Counted from the first letter of the stretch, positions 51,091 to 60,447 are shown. The stretch is 64,000 nucleotides of DNA from Metapseudomonas otitidis (GCF_900111835.1 NZ_FOJP01000009.1:186001-250000), one strand, 5' to 3'. Translations and numbers: made by a program. Notes: generated by a model not told the origin, from the sequence alone.

Positions 51091-52491
51091 TCAATCGGAA
51101 AGCCGGCGGACCCAGAACAGCTCGTGGCGACGCACGGCCTTGCGGAAGAATTCGTCCTCGCCGGTGGCTGGCCAGCGGCGGCCTGCGAGGCAGCGCTGGA
51201 TCAGCCGGCGCAGGCGTTTCTTGGTGGGCAGCGGCCCCTGCAGGTCATGCTGCATGGCCAGGGCCTGGGCCTTGTCACGCTGTTGCGCGGCATCCAGGCA
51301 GAGGCTCCACAGCGGGTCGGCCGGAAGCGGCTCGATGGCCGGCGGCAGCGCGATGCCCTGGCCGGCGGGGCCCATGGGCCAGCGGTCGTTGTCGTGCAGG
51401 TGGTTGGCGTAGAGCAGCAGGCTGGCGGGCTGCCAGTCGGCTTGCTGGATGGCCGCGAGCAATGCCTGGGTCGCGGCGACGTGGTCGCTGTGGGGGTCCA
51501 GCTCGGGATGGGGCGTGACCACCACCTCGGGGCGGAAATGCTCCAGCAGGTGCGCCAGGTCAGCCACCAGATTGGTCCAGCTGGGCACGCCGTCGGCGTC
51601 GCCTGGCAGCTCGATGGGGTTGTGCTGGCGCACGGTGCGGACGTCGGCATCCCTGGAAACCTTCGAGCCGAAGCCCTGGTCGGGTGCCTGGGCCATGGCC
51701 GGGAGCTGCAGGCAGTAGTAGCCGAGCTGCACACAGCGGGATTGCGGGACACCGCCCCAGAGCGGGATGGCCAGGCTGTCCCAGCTGCGCAGGCGCCCTT
51801 TGAGGCGGGCGGCATCGGCGGCATCCAGGCCGAGCCGCTGGTAGTGCTCGGCTTCGATCTCGCCCTGGGTGAGGGTGACGATGCTGGCCTCGGCGGCCTG
51901 GCTGTACAGCCCGAATGCGGCCAGTTCGGCGTCGTCGGCGTGGGGGGCGATGACCATCACCCGCTGCTGGCGGAAGTCCGGCTGGGCGAGGGCGTAAAGA
52001 GTGGCGTCGGCGGCGACCCGGCAGAAACGCCCACGAATGACGAGGGTGCCGGCCTGCAGCAGGTCGTGCTGGCCGGTCAGGTTGAGGTAGCGCCAGCCAT
52101 CGACGCCGCGCTCGAAGTCCTGGCGGTCGTCACCCACGCAGACCGTCGGGTCCAGCCAGCGGCCCAGCCAGGACGCGCGCAGGCGCACCCGCAGGATCAG
52201 CGTATCCGCGGCGCCTGCGCCCTCGGGCAGGTGGACACGGCCGCTGGCCAGGTCGAGCTGCCACTCGGGCGTACCGGCCGGGAAGGCGTAGCGGTAGTCA
52301 TCGCTCGGGGCGTAGAACAGGTGGTCGGCGAACCAGGCCTCATGGGCGATCCAGCCCAGCACCAGGGCCAGCGGCACCAGCCACCAGGCCACGCCGATGC
52401 CCAGGGCCACCAGCAGGACGAGGGCCACCAGCAGCGCGATGCGCTTCTGCCGGCGGTGGCGTTTCAGCAGTTGCTGCTTGCGTCCGCTCAT
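51091..52491 (-). CDS. dnpA: PIG-L family de-N-acetylase (DnpA)
   Basis: A 466-residue membrane-anchored protein: basic N-terminus, two hydrophobic segments (about 18-45), then a PIG-L-type deacetylase domain with the zinc motif PHADDAEL and a later HPELDPHSDH. In P. aeruginosa, DnpA is a de-N-acetylase linked to fluoroquinolone tolerance and presumed to act on LPS or another surface sugar. Four bases separate the mig-14 stop from its ATG, so they are coupled. Confidence 0.85.
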   Translation of the reverse strand: MSGRKQQLLKRHRRQKRIALLVALVLLVALGIGVAWWLVPLALVLGWIAHEAWFADHLFYAPSDDYRYAFPAGTPEWQLDLASGRVHLPEGAGAADTLILRVRLRASWLGRWLDPTVCVGDDRQDFERGVDGWRYLNLTGQHDLLQAGTLVIRGRFCRVAADATLYALAQPDFRQQRVMVIAPHADDAELAAFGLYSQAAEASIVTLTQGEIEAEHYQRLGLDAADAARLKGRLRSWDSLAIPLWGGVPQSRCVQLGYYCLQLPAMAQAPDQGFGSKVSRDADVRTVRQHNPIELPGDADGVPSWTNLVADLAHLLEHFRPEVVVTPHPELDPHSDHVAATQALLAAIQQADWQPASLLLYANHLHDNDRWPMGPAGQGIALPPAIEPLPADPLWSLCLDAAQQRDKAQALAMQHDLQGPLPTKKRLRRLIQRCLAGRRWPATGEDEFFRKAVRRHELFWVRRLSD

Positions 52492-52495
52492 GGGT

Positions 52496-53392
52496 TCACA
52501 CCTGGTAGACGGGCACGCGGTGGCACCAGCGGTCCTTGTATTCGCGGTCGGCACGCCCGAAGGAGTAGCGCAGCGGCTTGTCCAGGGCGCGGGCCTCGGC
52601 CCAGGCGGCCTGGGTGTTGACGAAGCTGAGGACGCTGCCGGGGCTGAAGGCGCGCTCCTGGGGATCGACGCCACCGTTGATGTATTCGAGGCTGACCCAG
52701 CGCGGGGCCTCGACCCGGTAGAGCACCTGGATGGCCACGGGGCGGTCCTCCAGGTAGATCAGCGAGCCGGTCATGAACTCGCGCATCAGGCCGAACACCT
52801 CGGCCAGGTGCGCCTTGCCGGTGGCCTCGAAGCCCCAGCGACGGTGGAAGAGGTCGGCATAGATGGCCGCCTGCTCCGCCGGTTCCAGCTCCAGCATGGG
52901 GCGGATCACGCCGCCCGCCTCTTCCAGCAAGCGTTGCTCGCGGCGCTGGTTGTAGCGGAACTTCTTGCTGTAGTCCTCCGGCTCGCGGGCCAAGGCCAGA
53001 CCCTCGGGCTGCTCGCGCAGGCCGGTGATGCCGCCGAGGTTGAGGGCCGAGACATAGCGGGCCCGATGACGCAGGGCTACGCCGGCCTGATCGGCGATGG
53101 GCAGGATGATTTCGGCGTTGCCCAGGTCGAACAGACCGCGTTTGCCCTGTTGCTTGAGCACGTCCTTGGACAGCGCCAGGTGTCGGCCCCAGGTGGGCAG
53201 CGCGGCGACCAGGCGGCCGCCCTGGTTCCAACCCAGGTAGCGCACGGGGATGCCGACCAGGCCGGCCAGGCGCTCGACCACCTCGGGGTGAGTGGCGACG
53301 CTGCCGCCGAACTCATGCCAGGCACGGGCATAGGTGGCGGCGTCGATGGGCTCCCAGCCCCGCTCACGCCAGGCGCGCAGGTAGCTGAGCAT
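52496..53392 (-). CDS. mig-14: Mig-14 family protein
   Basis: A 298-residue protein of the Mig-14 family, which has an acyltransferase-like (GNAT/FemX-type) fold and contributes to antimicrobial-peptide tolerance and virulence in Salmonella and Pseudomonas. Typical segments are WNQGGRLVAALPTWGRHLALSKD, YSKKFRYNQRREQRLLEEAGG and SLEYINGGVDPQERAFSPGSVL. The ATG overlaps the msbA stop by one base (TGATG). It sits among LPS genes, consistent with an envelope role, although the reaction is unknown. Confidence 0.88.
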   Translation of the reverse strand: MLSYLRAWRERGWEPIDAATYARAWHEFGGSVATHPEVVERLAGLVGIPVRYLGWNQGGRLVAALPTWGRHLALSKDVLKQQGKRGLFDLGNAEIILPIADQAGVALRHRARYVSALNLGGITGLREQPEGLALAREPEDYSKKFRYNQRREQRLLEEAGGVIRPMLELEPAEQAAIYADLFHRRWGFEATGKAHLAEVFGLMREFMTGSLIYLEDRPVAIQVLYRVEAPRWVSLEYINGGVDPQERAFSPGSVLSFVNTQAAWAEARALDKPLRYSFGRADREYKDRWCHRVPVYQV

Positions 53393-55224
53393 CAGGCGTC
53401 CTGCTCCACCACGTCCTTGCCGTCGTCCTCGAACTGCTTGGCGTGCAGGCGGGCGTAGTAGCCGTTGAGGGCCAGCAGTTCGCGGTGGGTGCCGCGCTCG
53501 ACGATGCGGCCCTGGTCCATCACCAGGATCAGGTCGGCCTTCTCGATGGTGGAGAGGCGGTGGGCGATCACCAGGGTGGTGCGGCCCTTCATCACTTCGT
53601 CCAGCGCGGCCTGGATGTGCCGCTCGGACTCGGTGTCCAGCGCGGAGGTGGCCTCGTCGAGGATCAGCAGCGGGGCGTTCTTCAGCAGGGCGCGGGCAAT
53701 GGCCAGGCGCTGGCGTTGGCCGCCGGACAGCAGCACACCGTTCTCGCCCACCAGGGTGTCGTAGCCCTGGGGCATCTTCTCGATGAACTCGGCGGCGAAG
53801 GCGGCTTCGGCAGCGGCCTTGACGTCTTCCAGCGGGGCGCTGGCGAGGTCGCCGTAGGCGATGTTGTTGGTGACCGTGTCGTTGAACAGGGTGACGTGCT
53901 GGGTGACCAGGGCGATGTGCCGGCGCAGGTTACGCAGGCGGTAGTCCTCGATCTCGACGCCATCCAGCAGGACCTCGCCGTTCTCGTGGTGGTAGAAGCG
54001 CGGAATGAGGTTCGCCAGGGTCGACTTGCCGCTGCCGGAGCGGCCCACCAGGGCCACCATCTGGCCGGGTTCGGCGACGAAGGAGATGTCGTCCAGCACG
54101 GGCTTCTCGCTGCCCGGGTACTGGAAGTTCAGGTGGCGGACCTCCAGGCGGCCTTCGACGCGCTCGCGCTCGACGGTGCCGCGGTCGATCTCGGGCTCCT
54201 CATCGAGCTGTTCGAAGATGCTCTCGGCACCGGCGACACCGCGCTGGATGGTGGAGCTGACTTCGGACAGCTGGCGGATCGGCTTGGGCAGCAGGCCGGC
54301 CAGGGTGATGTAGGCCACCAGGTCACCGGCCGAGGAATCACCACGCATGTAGAGGACGAGGAACATCAGCACAGCCATGGCGCTGTAGATCACCAGCTGC
54401 AGCATGGGGGTGTAGACCGCCGAGGTCTTGGTCATCTTCAGCTGGCGGTCGGTGTTGCTGGTGCTGGCGTCGAGGAAGCGGCTCGACTCGTAGGACTCGC
54501 CGCCGAAGCTGCGAACCACCCGGTAGCCCTGGATGGTCTCGGAGGCGACGTGGGTGACATCCCCCATGGCGACCTGGATCTTCTTGCTCTGCTTGCGGAA
54601 CTTGCGGCTGGCGCTACTTACCATGAAGGCGATCAACGGCAGGATGGCCACCATCACGAGGGTCAGCTGCCAGTTCATCCAAAGCAGGGAGGCGAACAGG
54701 AAGACCACCGTCATGCCTTCGCGGATCACCACCTTGATGGCGTCGGTAGCGGCGCCGGTCACCATGGTGACGTTGAAGGTGATGCGGGAGATGAGGTGCC
54801 CCGAGTTGTGGTTGTCGAAGTAGCGGTTCGGCAGCACCAGCAGGTTGTTGAACAACGCCAGACGCAGGTCATGGACCAGACCGAGCGAGACCTTGGCCAG
54901 GAAGTAGTTGCCCAGGTAGGAGCCGATCCCCTGCCAGAGCGCGATGAACACGATCAGCAGCGGCACGGCCTGCAGCAGTTGCAGGCGCGCCAGCCAGGGG
55001 TGGTCCTGCACGAAGGGCACGCCAGCGAAGAAGCTGGCCTCGGGGTTGTTCAGCCCGTCGACGAAGTACTTCAGCACATAGCCGAACATGGGCTGGGTCG
55101 AGGCGAAGATCAGGAACCCGACGATGCTGATGAGGAAGAGGCCGATGTAGGGCTTTACGTAGGAGAGCAGCCGGAAATAGATCTTCAGGCTGGAGACGTT
55201 GCCCTGCTTGGGGGAATCGGACAT
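53392..55224 (-). CDS. msbA: lipid A export ABC transporter
   Basis: A 610-residue half-transporter: six membrane helices (about 25-330) then an ATPase domain with Walker A GRSGSGKST, signature LSGGQRQRLAIA and Walker B LLILDEATSALD. MsbA flips lipid A-core across the inner membrane using ATP. It is the first gene of a unit with mig-14, dnpA and hldE. Upstream, minus-strand TAATAT (near 55252) is a possible -10. Confidence 0.95.
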   Translation of the reverse strand: MSDSPKQGNVSSLKIYFRLLSYVKPYIGLFLISIVGFLIFASTQPMFGYVLKYFVDGLNNPEASFFAGVPFVQDHPWLARLQLLQAVPLLIVFIALWQGIGSYLGNYFLAKVSLGLVHDLRLALFNNLLVLPNRYFDNHNSGHLISRITFNVTMVTGAATDAIKVVIREGMTVVFLFASLLWMNWQLTLVMVAILPLIAFMVSSASRKFRKQSKKIQVAMGDVTHVASETIQGYRVVRSFGGESYESSRFLDASTSNTDRQLKMTKTSAVYTPMLQLVIYSAMAVLMFLVLYMRGDSSAGDLVAYITLAGLLPKPIRQLSEVSSTIQRGVAGAESIFEQLDEEPEIDRGTVERERVEGRLEVRHLNFQYPGSEKPVLDDISFVAEPGQMVALVGRSGSGKSTLANLIPRFYHHENGEVLLDGVEIEDYRLRNLRRHIALVTQHVTLFNDTVTNNIAYGDLASAPLEDVKAAAEAAFAAEFIEKMPQGYDTLVGENGVLLSGGQRQRLAIARALLKNAPLLILDEATSALDTESERHIQAALDEVMKGRTTLVIAHRLSTIEKADLILVMDQGRIVERGTHRELLALNGYYARLHAKQFEDDGKDVVEQDA

Positions 55225-55340
55225 CGGTGGACTCGACTGGACAAGGGGCAGCTATATTAGCACCGCCATGAAGCCATCATGGAACCGCAGGCCGCCCTTG
55301 GGGCATCATATGCCGCCCCCTGCCTGCCCGAGTATCGTCC

Positions 55341-55952
55341 GTGTCCACCTTCACGCCCCTGCCCGCCGCCGACCTTGAACAGATGATCCAGGGTGCGACC
55401 CTGGTGGAACAGGACAGCTTCGGCCCAAAAGTCTACCTATTGGCTAACGGCGATTACCTCAAGCTGTTCCGGCGCAAGCGCTGGCTGTCCTCGGCCTTGC
55501 TCTGCCCCCATTCGAGGCGTTTCCTCGCCAACGCGGCGGCTCTTGGAAAACTCGGCGTCCCGACCCTTGAACCCCGTCAACTGTTCCGCCTGGACAAGGC
55601 AGGCTGGACAGCCGTGACCTACCGACCACTCCCCGGGCAGACCCTGAACCAGTTGTTGAAAAGCGGAGAGGAGAGCTGGGAAAGCCTGGTGCAACCTCTA
55701 GCCTGGTTCATCAACCAACTGCACCTCCAAGGCATCTATTTCCGCTCGCTACACCTGGGGAACATCGTCAGGACTCCGGAAGGCACGCTGGGGCTTATCG
55801 ACATTGCCGACATGCGCGTGCGCCGCGCCCCTCTGGGCCGCAGCCTCATACAGCGCAACCGGGAACACTTCGACAAATACATCCGCAAGGAAAAGTTGCC
55901 TTATCGCAGCGAAACGCTCTGGGCACTCTGCGATGAACTGAGCCCCACCTGA
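55341..55952 (+). CDS. Kdo/WaaP-kinase-like protein with altered catalytic site (toluene tolerance family)
   Basis: A 203-residue protein resembling the LPS (Kdo/WaaP-type) kinases, called 'toluene tolerance protein' in some Pseudomonas annotations. The kinase-like segment reads FRSLHLGNIV followed by LIDIADMRV: the metal-site Asp of LIDIAD is present but the HGD of the catalytic loop is FRS, so the base Asp is Ser. It may be an inactive kinase. GTG start. It lies alone between the divergent msbA unit and the convergent waaL gene; base composition is somewhat lower in GC than its neighbours. Confidence 0.72.
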   Translation: MSTFTPLPAADLEQMIQGATLVEQDSFGPKVYLLANGDYLKLFRRKRWLSSALLCPHSRRFLANAAALGKLGVPTLEPRQLFRLDKAGWTAVTYRPLPGQTLNQLLKSGEESWESLVQPLAWFINQLHLQGIYFRSLHLGNIVRTPEGTLGLIDIADMRVRRAPLGRSLIQRNREHFDKYIRKEKLPYRSETLWALCDELSPT

Positions 55953-55974
55953 AGCAGGCGGGGCTGTCTCGGGT

Positions 55975-57141
55975 TCAGCGTGTCGCAACAGCAGGCCGCT
56001 GGGAGGGGTTTTCCAGCAGGGCCAACGGCAGGAGTATCAGCACCCAGAGTTCATCAGGGTTGCCGATCAACTGGCTGCCATCGAAGTTCAGGCAGGCCAG
56101 TGCCGAACACAGGTAGAGCCCCCAGGGATCGCGGAACTTCCAGGCCTTGGCCAGGGCCAGCAAGCTGATTGCCAGGAACAGCAGCAGCGCCGGCAACCCG
56201 TTGTAGACACCGAAGGCGATAAAGATGTTGTGGGGGTGCTGGATAGGCGTGCCGTTATTGATGGTAACGGCGGTATGGAACTCCACACCGCAGCCCCTCA
56301 AGATACCGCAGTTGTTCCACTCGTCCATCATGATGCGCCAGAGGTCGAGGCGGCCTGAATCGCCTCGTTCTAAAATGAGGGCATGATACTCTGGGTAAAG
56401 CCACCACACGGTCACGCCCACCCCGACAACGGCAACCAAAAGCCCGACCAGGCTGATGAGCAGACGCCCGCCTGAACGCACTGCCCACAGAAGCGCCAGC
56501 CCCATAACTAAACTCAATCCGACCAGGCCGGTACGGCTTTGCAGAACGAAGGAAACGCAGAACAGTGCCAGCGCAAGGGCTGCCCCCATTTCCAACCAGC
56601 GACGCCCAGTAACCCAGTAGGGCATGGCCAAGGCAAAGCAGCAGGAGATCCACATGCTGGTGTAGATCGGGCCGGACATGCGCGACGGGAGCCAGATGAC
56701 CCGTTCACCCACTGCGTAACGTCCAGTGATCCAGTAGACGATGGCCGACCCGGTTACATAAAGAATAAGCACCCAGAACAATCCGCGTGCGAACAGTTCA
56801 CTGCGAAAGAAGTCCGGTGATACCAGGCGACTCGCTGCTACCAGGAACAGCGCCACGTAGAGCACATGCTTGACATACTGGCCACCTCCATCGGAGACGC
56901 CGACGGCGAGACTCCAGATCAGAAGCAAGGCCCAGCACGCAACCGGCCAGCCCAGAGGTGGGAGTCGATCCCGTAACACCCACAACCCCGCGAACGTGGG
57001 TAATGCCAATGCTGCGTAATACAGATTGTTGACCATCTTCGCGGTGGGCAACAGTAAAAATGCAGCGACAAACGCTATGAGCGCAAGTGTCAGGTAGCCG
57101 GAAAAGCGCCCCTGGCCAAATACCTGCGTCTTGACATTCAT
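55975..57141 (-). CDS. waaL: O-antigen ligase
   Basis: A 388-residue protein with about 11-12 membrane helices and the Wzy/WaaL periplasmic loop containing RGCGVEFHTAV and the HPHNIFIAFGVYNG segment with the essential His. It attaches undecaprenyl-linked O-polysaccharide to lipid A-core in the periplasm. I prefer ATG 57141, which overlaps the upstream stop (ATGA); ATG 57150 is the alternative. It is the last gene of the wapO-to-waaL unit and converges with the kinase-like gene. Confidence 0.87.
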   Translation of the reverse strand: MNVKTQVFGQGRFSGYLTLALIAFVAAFLLLPTAKMVNNLYYAALALPTFAGLWVLRDRLPPLGWPVACWALLLIWSLAVGVSDGGGQYVKHVLYVALFLVAASRLVSPDFFRSELFARGLFWVLILYVTGSAIVYWITGRYAVGERVIWLPSRMSGPIYTSMWISCCFALAMPYWVTGRRWLEMGAALALALFCVSFVLQSRTGLVGLSLVMGLALLWAVRSGGRLLISLVGLLVAVVGVGVTVWWLYPEYHALILERGDSGRLDLWRIMMDEWNNCGILRGCGVEFHTAVTINNGTPIQHPHNIFIAFGVYNGLPALLLFLAISLLALAKAWKFRDPWGLYLCSALACLNFDGSQLIGNPDELWVLILLPLALLENPSQRPAVATR

Positions 57142-57896
57142 ATCAACCATCCCAGCAGAACTCCCAATCCAAACACTACAACCAGGCGCACCCGATCCAT
57201 TTGTTTACGTTTCTTCTTCTTCCTACGCTCTTCGGGCACCCCAACGTGCTCACCGAAACCGGTATGCAGTACCGCATCGTTCTCCAGGATCAGGGCATAG
57301 CGCTGGTCGGCGGCATACAAGCGCGAAAGATCCTTTTCCCCGTCATGCTGCGCATAAGGCGCATGACGCTGGTAATCCTGCATCCGCCGCAACCCCGGAT
57401 TGAAGGAGAACCCCTGCCACTCTGCCTTGGACGAGCGAACCTCATAGCTGACGACACCATCCACTACGCGGCGCTCCCCCAGGGAAACGTAGGGGCTGTG
57501 AATGGCCAGGTCATGAGCGGCACTGCGCAACCATACCTGCAGGGCCTGGGGATCGGCTTTCAGCAGCGCCATGGAGTCTTCGATGAACCCAGGCCGGTAG
57601 AACGCCCAGTCATCCTCGCAATGAAAAACCCAAGGGGTCTCGATATGGCTGTAGGCCAGGTCGACAGACGCCATCTGCCCCAGTCGAGGCCGGTTGACGA
57701 ACACCGTAGTATGCGGACGCCAATGCTCCGGAATGCACTCGCGCACGGCCTCTTCACCCGAATCCTCGGTGATGAACACAGCACGGATCGGGTAGGTATT
57801 GAATCGATCCAGTGACTCCAGTGTGCGGCGCAGCAGATCGAACCGGCCACAACTGGTCACCATCACGCTGACATCGCTGTCCTCAGAAAAGATCAC
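57138..57896 (-). CDS. family-2-like glycosyltransferase with C-terminal membrane anchor
   Basis: A 252-residue glycosyltransferase: SVMVTSCGRFDLLRRTLESL at the nucleotide-sugar site and the metal-binding HCEDDW, typical of GT2 (GT-A) enzymes. The C-terminus is unusual: a run of basic residues (KKKKRK, about 225) precedes a single hydrophobic helix that ends the protein, so the enzyme is probably anchored in the inner membrane by its tail. Gene start 3 bp after the DUF6625-like gene; overlaps the waaL start. It probably acts on the LPS outer core. Base composition is low for the genome. Confidence 0.78.
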   Translation of the reverse strand: MIFSEDSDVSVMVTSCGRFDLLRRTLESLDRFNTYPIRAVFITEDSGEEAVRECIPEHWRPHTTVFVNRPRLGQMASVDLAYSHIETPWVFHCEDDWAFYRPGFIEDSMALLKADPQALQVWLRSAAHDLAIHSPYVSLGERRVVDGVVSYEVRSSKAEWQGFSFNPGLRRMQDYQRHAPYAQHDGEKDLSRLYAADQRYALILENDAVLHTGFGEHVGVPEERRKKKKRKQMDRVRLVVVFGLGVLLGWLI

Positions 57897-57899
57897 GGA

Positions 57900-58775
57900 T
57901 CACTCCTCACGGAAACCTTCGGCGGTCACGCACCAGGACGCACGCTCAGCCAAGCCGGCAGGGCCACACAGGACCGGCTCTGCATGTGCCGGCCAGCGGT
58001 CGCACTTCCAGGCAATGAAATGGAAATAGGGAAAGCTTCGATCGCCATCCCGGTCGTTGGTCAGCACACCTTCCCGCCATACCCATTTCGACGGGAAATC
58101 GAATGAGCCATCGTGCCAGGGGATGCGTCCCCCCGGGGTGCTGAAGGCCTCTTGGAACAACGATTGACGGCGCCAGGGGTTCAGGCGGTCCAGCAGCCAG
58201 CGCAAGGCCGCAGGGCGATTCTTGTAGCGTACGAACAACCGGCTGAATGCTGCCTCGTCGAAGGCGTTATGCGTTGGACTGGCCAGGGCCTCACGCCATC
58301 CATCGACCTGCATGAAGGCCTCTCTCATCCTGGCGCTGTTGCGCATCATGCACAGATGCCCTGACACACGACGCACATGAGTCGAGACCAGCTCATAGCG
58401 TTGCAGTTGAAGGGCACTCAGGTAGCCACGCAGGTCGCCATAGATCAGGTCGATGTCGCTGAAACCCCAGTAGTCATAAGATGCAAGACGATCCGTATGG
58501 ATGTATCCAAGGGCCGGTTTCAGGTCGCACAACTTATAAGGTGAGTCGGGCGTGAAGGCGATTCCGAGCCGATCGGACACGTGCTCGCAATAGGCCTCGA
58601 AGGCCAAGGTCTCGAAGCGGACGTTGGCGGGCGCCTGTTCGGGTACGCCGCAATCCGTGAAAAAGAGCCAGTCGATGTCTGGATTACCTGCACATCCACG
58701 CAAGAAGAACGGCATCCAGAACGGCCAGCGACCAAAGTAGGGAATCAGGAAGAGCAGCCGAGGCGACGCTTTCAT
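57900..58775 (-). CDS. DUF6625-like putative glycosyltransferase
   Basis: A 291-residue protein of the DUF6625 type: LLFLIPYFGRWPFWMPFFL, WGFSDIDLIYGDLRGYL and GHLCMMRN. The SDIDLIYGD segment has a DxD pattern often seen in GT-A glycosyltransferases. It overlaps the CgeB-like gene's stop by four bases, and the tail-anchored glycosyltransferase follows after 3 bp. A role in core or O-chain assembly is likely; donor and acceptor are unknown. Confidence 0.65.
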   Translation of the reverse strand: MKASPRLLFLIPYFGRWPFWMPFFLRGCAGNPDIDWLFFTDCGVPEQAPANVRFETLAFEAYCEHVSDRLGIAFTPDSPYKLCDLKPALGYIHTDRLASYDYWGFSDIDLIYGDLRGYLSALQLQRYELVSTHVRRVSGHLCMMRNSARMREAFMQVDGWREALASPTHNAFDEAAFSRLFVRYKNRPAALRWLLDRLNPWRRQSLFQEAFSTPGGRIPWHDGSFDFPSKWVWREGVLTNDRDGDRSFPYFHFIAWKCDRWPAHAEPVLCGPAGLAERASWCVTAEGFREE

Positions 58776-59731
58776 AGACCCAACCGCAAACGCAATCGCT
58801 CAAGCAGGCCAGGCGGCGGCTGGTCTCTCAGGGCGGGCTGCATGGCTGCTACGACCTTATGGCCGATAGCCCCGAACCCATAGGCATCCTCCACGAGCCG
58901 CCGTCCGTTAACGGCGATCCGCTGAGCAAGCTCCGGATCGGCACGCAGGGCAGCCAGCTTTTCCTGCAGGGCCTCCACAGAACGGTAGAGCACGACGTTG
59001 TCCATGTCCTCGAACCCCAGCGCGCGATTCTCCTCATCCCCCTGGTCATAGGCCAGGAGTACACAACCGCAGGCCATCGCCTCGAAGTTCTTGATCATGT
59101 ATTCGCCCATCCCCACATCCGCACTGACGAAGAAGCGGATGCGATTGAGCATCGACAGGTACTCGTCTCCTGAATTGGTGCGGGTGACGACGAGGTTCTC
59201 GACCTGGCTCAGCGACTCCAGCAACTGGCGACGACCGCTGTAAGCGACGCTCTTGATACTGCCGACGAAGCCCAGTTCGATATCCCGGGACTGCTCCAGA
59301 TCCCGAAGGAGCGCCTGGTCGTACCCCTTGGGTACGAAGCAGGCATCGAACCCCTCTTCACGCAACCGCCGCGCGACTTGCGCGCCCGAGCTGATGACAC
59401 GCACCCAGGGCATGCGGGCGTAGTGCCGACTGAAGGCGCCGGTGTATTTGCAGGGGATGTAGTTCTGATAGGCGTCATGCTCCAGAACGACGAGGTTCGG
59501 CACGCCACGCAGGAAGCGCCACTGGCGCATCTCCTTCTTGAAGCGCAGGAAGCACAGCACCCGGTCATAGCGGGAAAGGTCTACATTCCGCTTGAAGTAG
59601 CGACGCAGATTGGCCTGTTCGTCGCTGCTCAGCCAGCGGATGTCACAGGTGTCGCACGCCTCGACGATGCCGTCGTACAGACGATCCAGGATGGCCCTCT
59701 GCTCGGCCTGAACCAGAAACAAGACCCGCAT
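58772..59731 (-). CDS. CgeB-like glycosyltransferase
   Basis: A 319-residue protein with a C-terminal glycosyltransferase-1-like domain of the CgeB type (FVSADVGMGEYMIKNFEAMACGCVLLAYDQGDE) and an N-terminal GT-B half. Such proteins usually have a Glu in the EAMACG motif that contacts the sugar nucleotide. One-base overlap with the acetyltransferase upstream and a four-base overlap downstream place it firmly in the LPS unit. Confidence 0.75.
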   Translation of the reverse strand: MRVLFLVQAEQRAILDRLYDGIVEACDTCDIRWLSSDEQANLRRYFKRNVDLSRYDRVLCFLRFKKEMRQWRFLRGVPNLVVLEHDAYQNYIPCKYTGAFSRHYARMPWVRVISSGAQVARRLREEGFDACFVPKGYDQALLRDLEQSRDIELGFVGSIKSVAYSGRRQLLESLSQVENLVVTRTNSGDEYLSMLNRIRFFVSADVGMGEYMIKNFEAMACGCVLLAYDQGDEENRALGFEDMDNVVLYRSVEALQEKLAALRADPELAQRIAVNGRRLVEDAYGFGAIGHKVVAAMQPALRDQPPPGLLERLRLRLGL

Positions 59732-60447
59732 CAGAACAAGCTCTCCTCATCCAGTGAACGGCAACCCGTGCTGGCAATATCCACGATGGAATAGGTTGCA
59801 GTCCCTCCATTCGAGGCCGCGAGCGCTGCACAAAAGCGCTCAGGCTGATCCAGAGGAAGTGAATGCAGTGCAGCGGGCGCAGCTGTCCACCAGCGGCTGT
59901 CCAGCAATTGCTCACGAAGGGGCTCGGGAAAGCGGAACCTGACGACACGAGCGGGCACGCCCGCAACTATCGCATAGGGTGGAACATCACGCGTCACCAC
60001 CGAACGCGCCGCCACAACAGCACCAATGCCGATGGAAACGCCTTCAAAGACCATCGCCTCGCGACCAATCCAGACATCGTGCCCCAGGGTAGTGGCACGA
60101 ACCCGTGCATCGTAACGGCGTGACTCAACCTCGTGTGCGATGGGATGGGTAGTCACCCAATCCAGCGGATGGCCCGCCTTGTCCTGCCCCAGCACCACAC
60201 CGTTGCCGATCGAACAGAAACGGCCGATCTCGCTGACGTTGTGTAGCTCACACCCGCTGCGCAGATACGATTGGGCACCGATGCGGATTTCCCTGCAGCC
60301 GAATTGGACATTGCTGATGGCGACCCCTTCCTCGACAAGAATCCGGGTACGCGATGGAAGCCCTGCGAGGCTCGTGGCGAACTTGACGCCCCGACGGCGA
60401 AGCCATCGGCGGAAGTACCTGTCCCGGAGTGCGGCTAGCAGCTTCAC
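59731..60447 (-). CDS. CatB-type hexapeptide acetyltransferase
   Basis: A 238-residue left-handed beta-helix acyltransferase. Hexapeptide repeats run from about residue 45 to 165 (SIGNGVVLGQD, TTLGHDVWIGREAMVFEGVSIGIGAVVAARSVVTRDVPPYAIVAGVPARVVRFRF), with the catalytic-type His in TTHPIAHE. It probably O- or N-acetylates a core or O-chain sugar using acetyl-CoA. It overlaps both neighbours by 1-4 bases. Confidence 0.82.
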   Translation of the reverse strand: MKLLAALRDRYFRRWLRRRGVKFATSLAGLPSRTRILVEEGVAISNVQFGCREIRIGAQSYLRSGCELHNVSEIGRFCSIGNGVVLGQDKAGHPLDWVTTHPIAHEVESRRYDARVRATTLGHDVWIGREAMVFEGVSIGIGAVVAARSVVTRDVPPYAIVAGVPARVVRFRFPEPLREQLLDSRWWTAAPAALHSLPLDQPERFCAALAASNGGTATYSIVDIASTGCRSLDEESLF

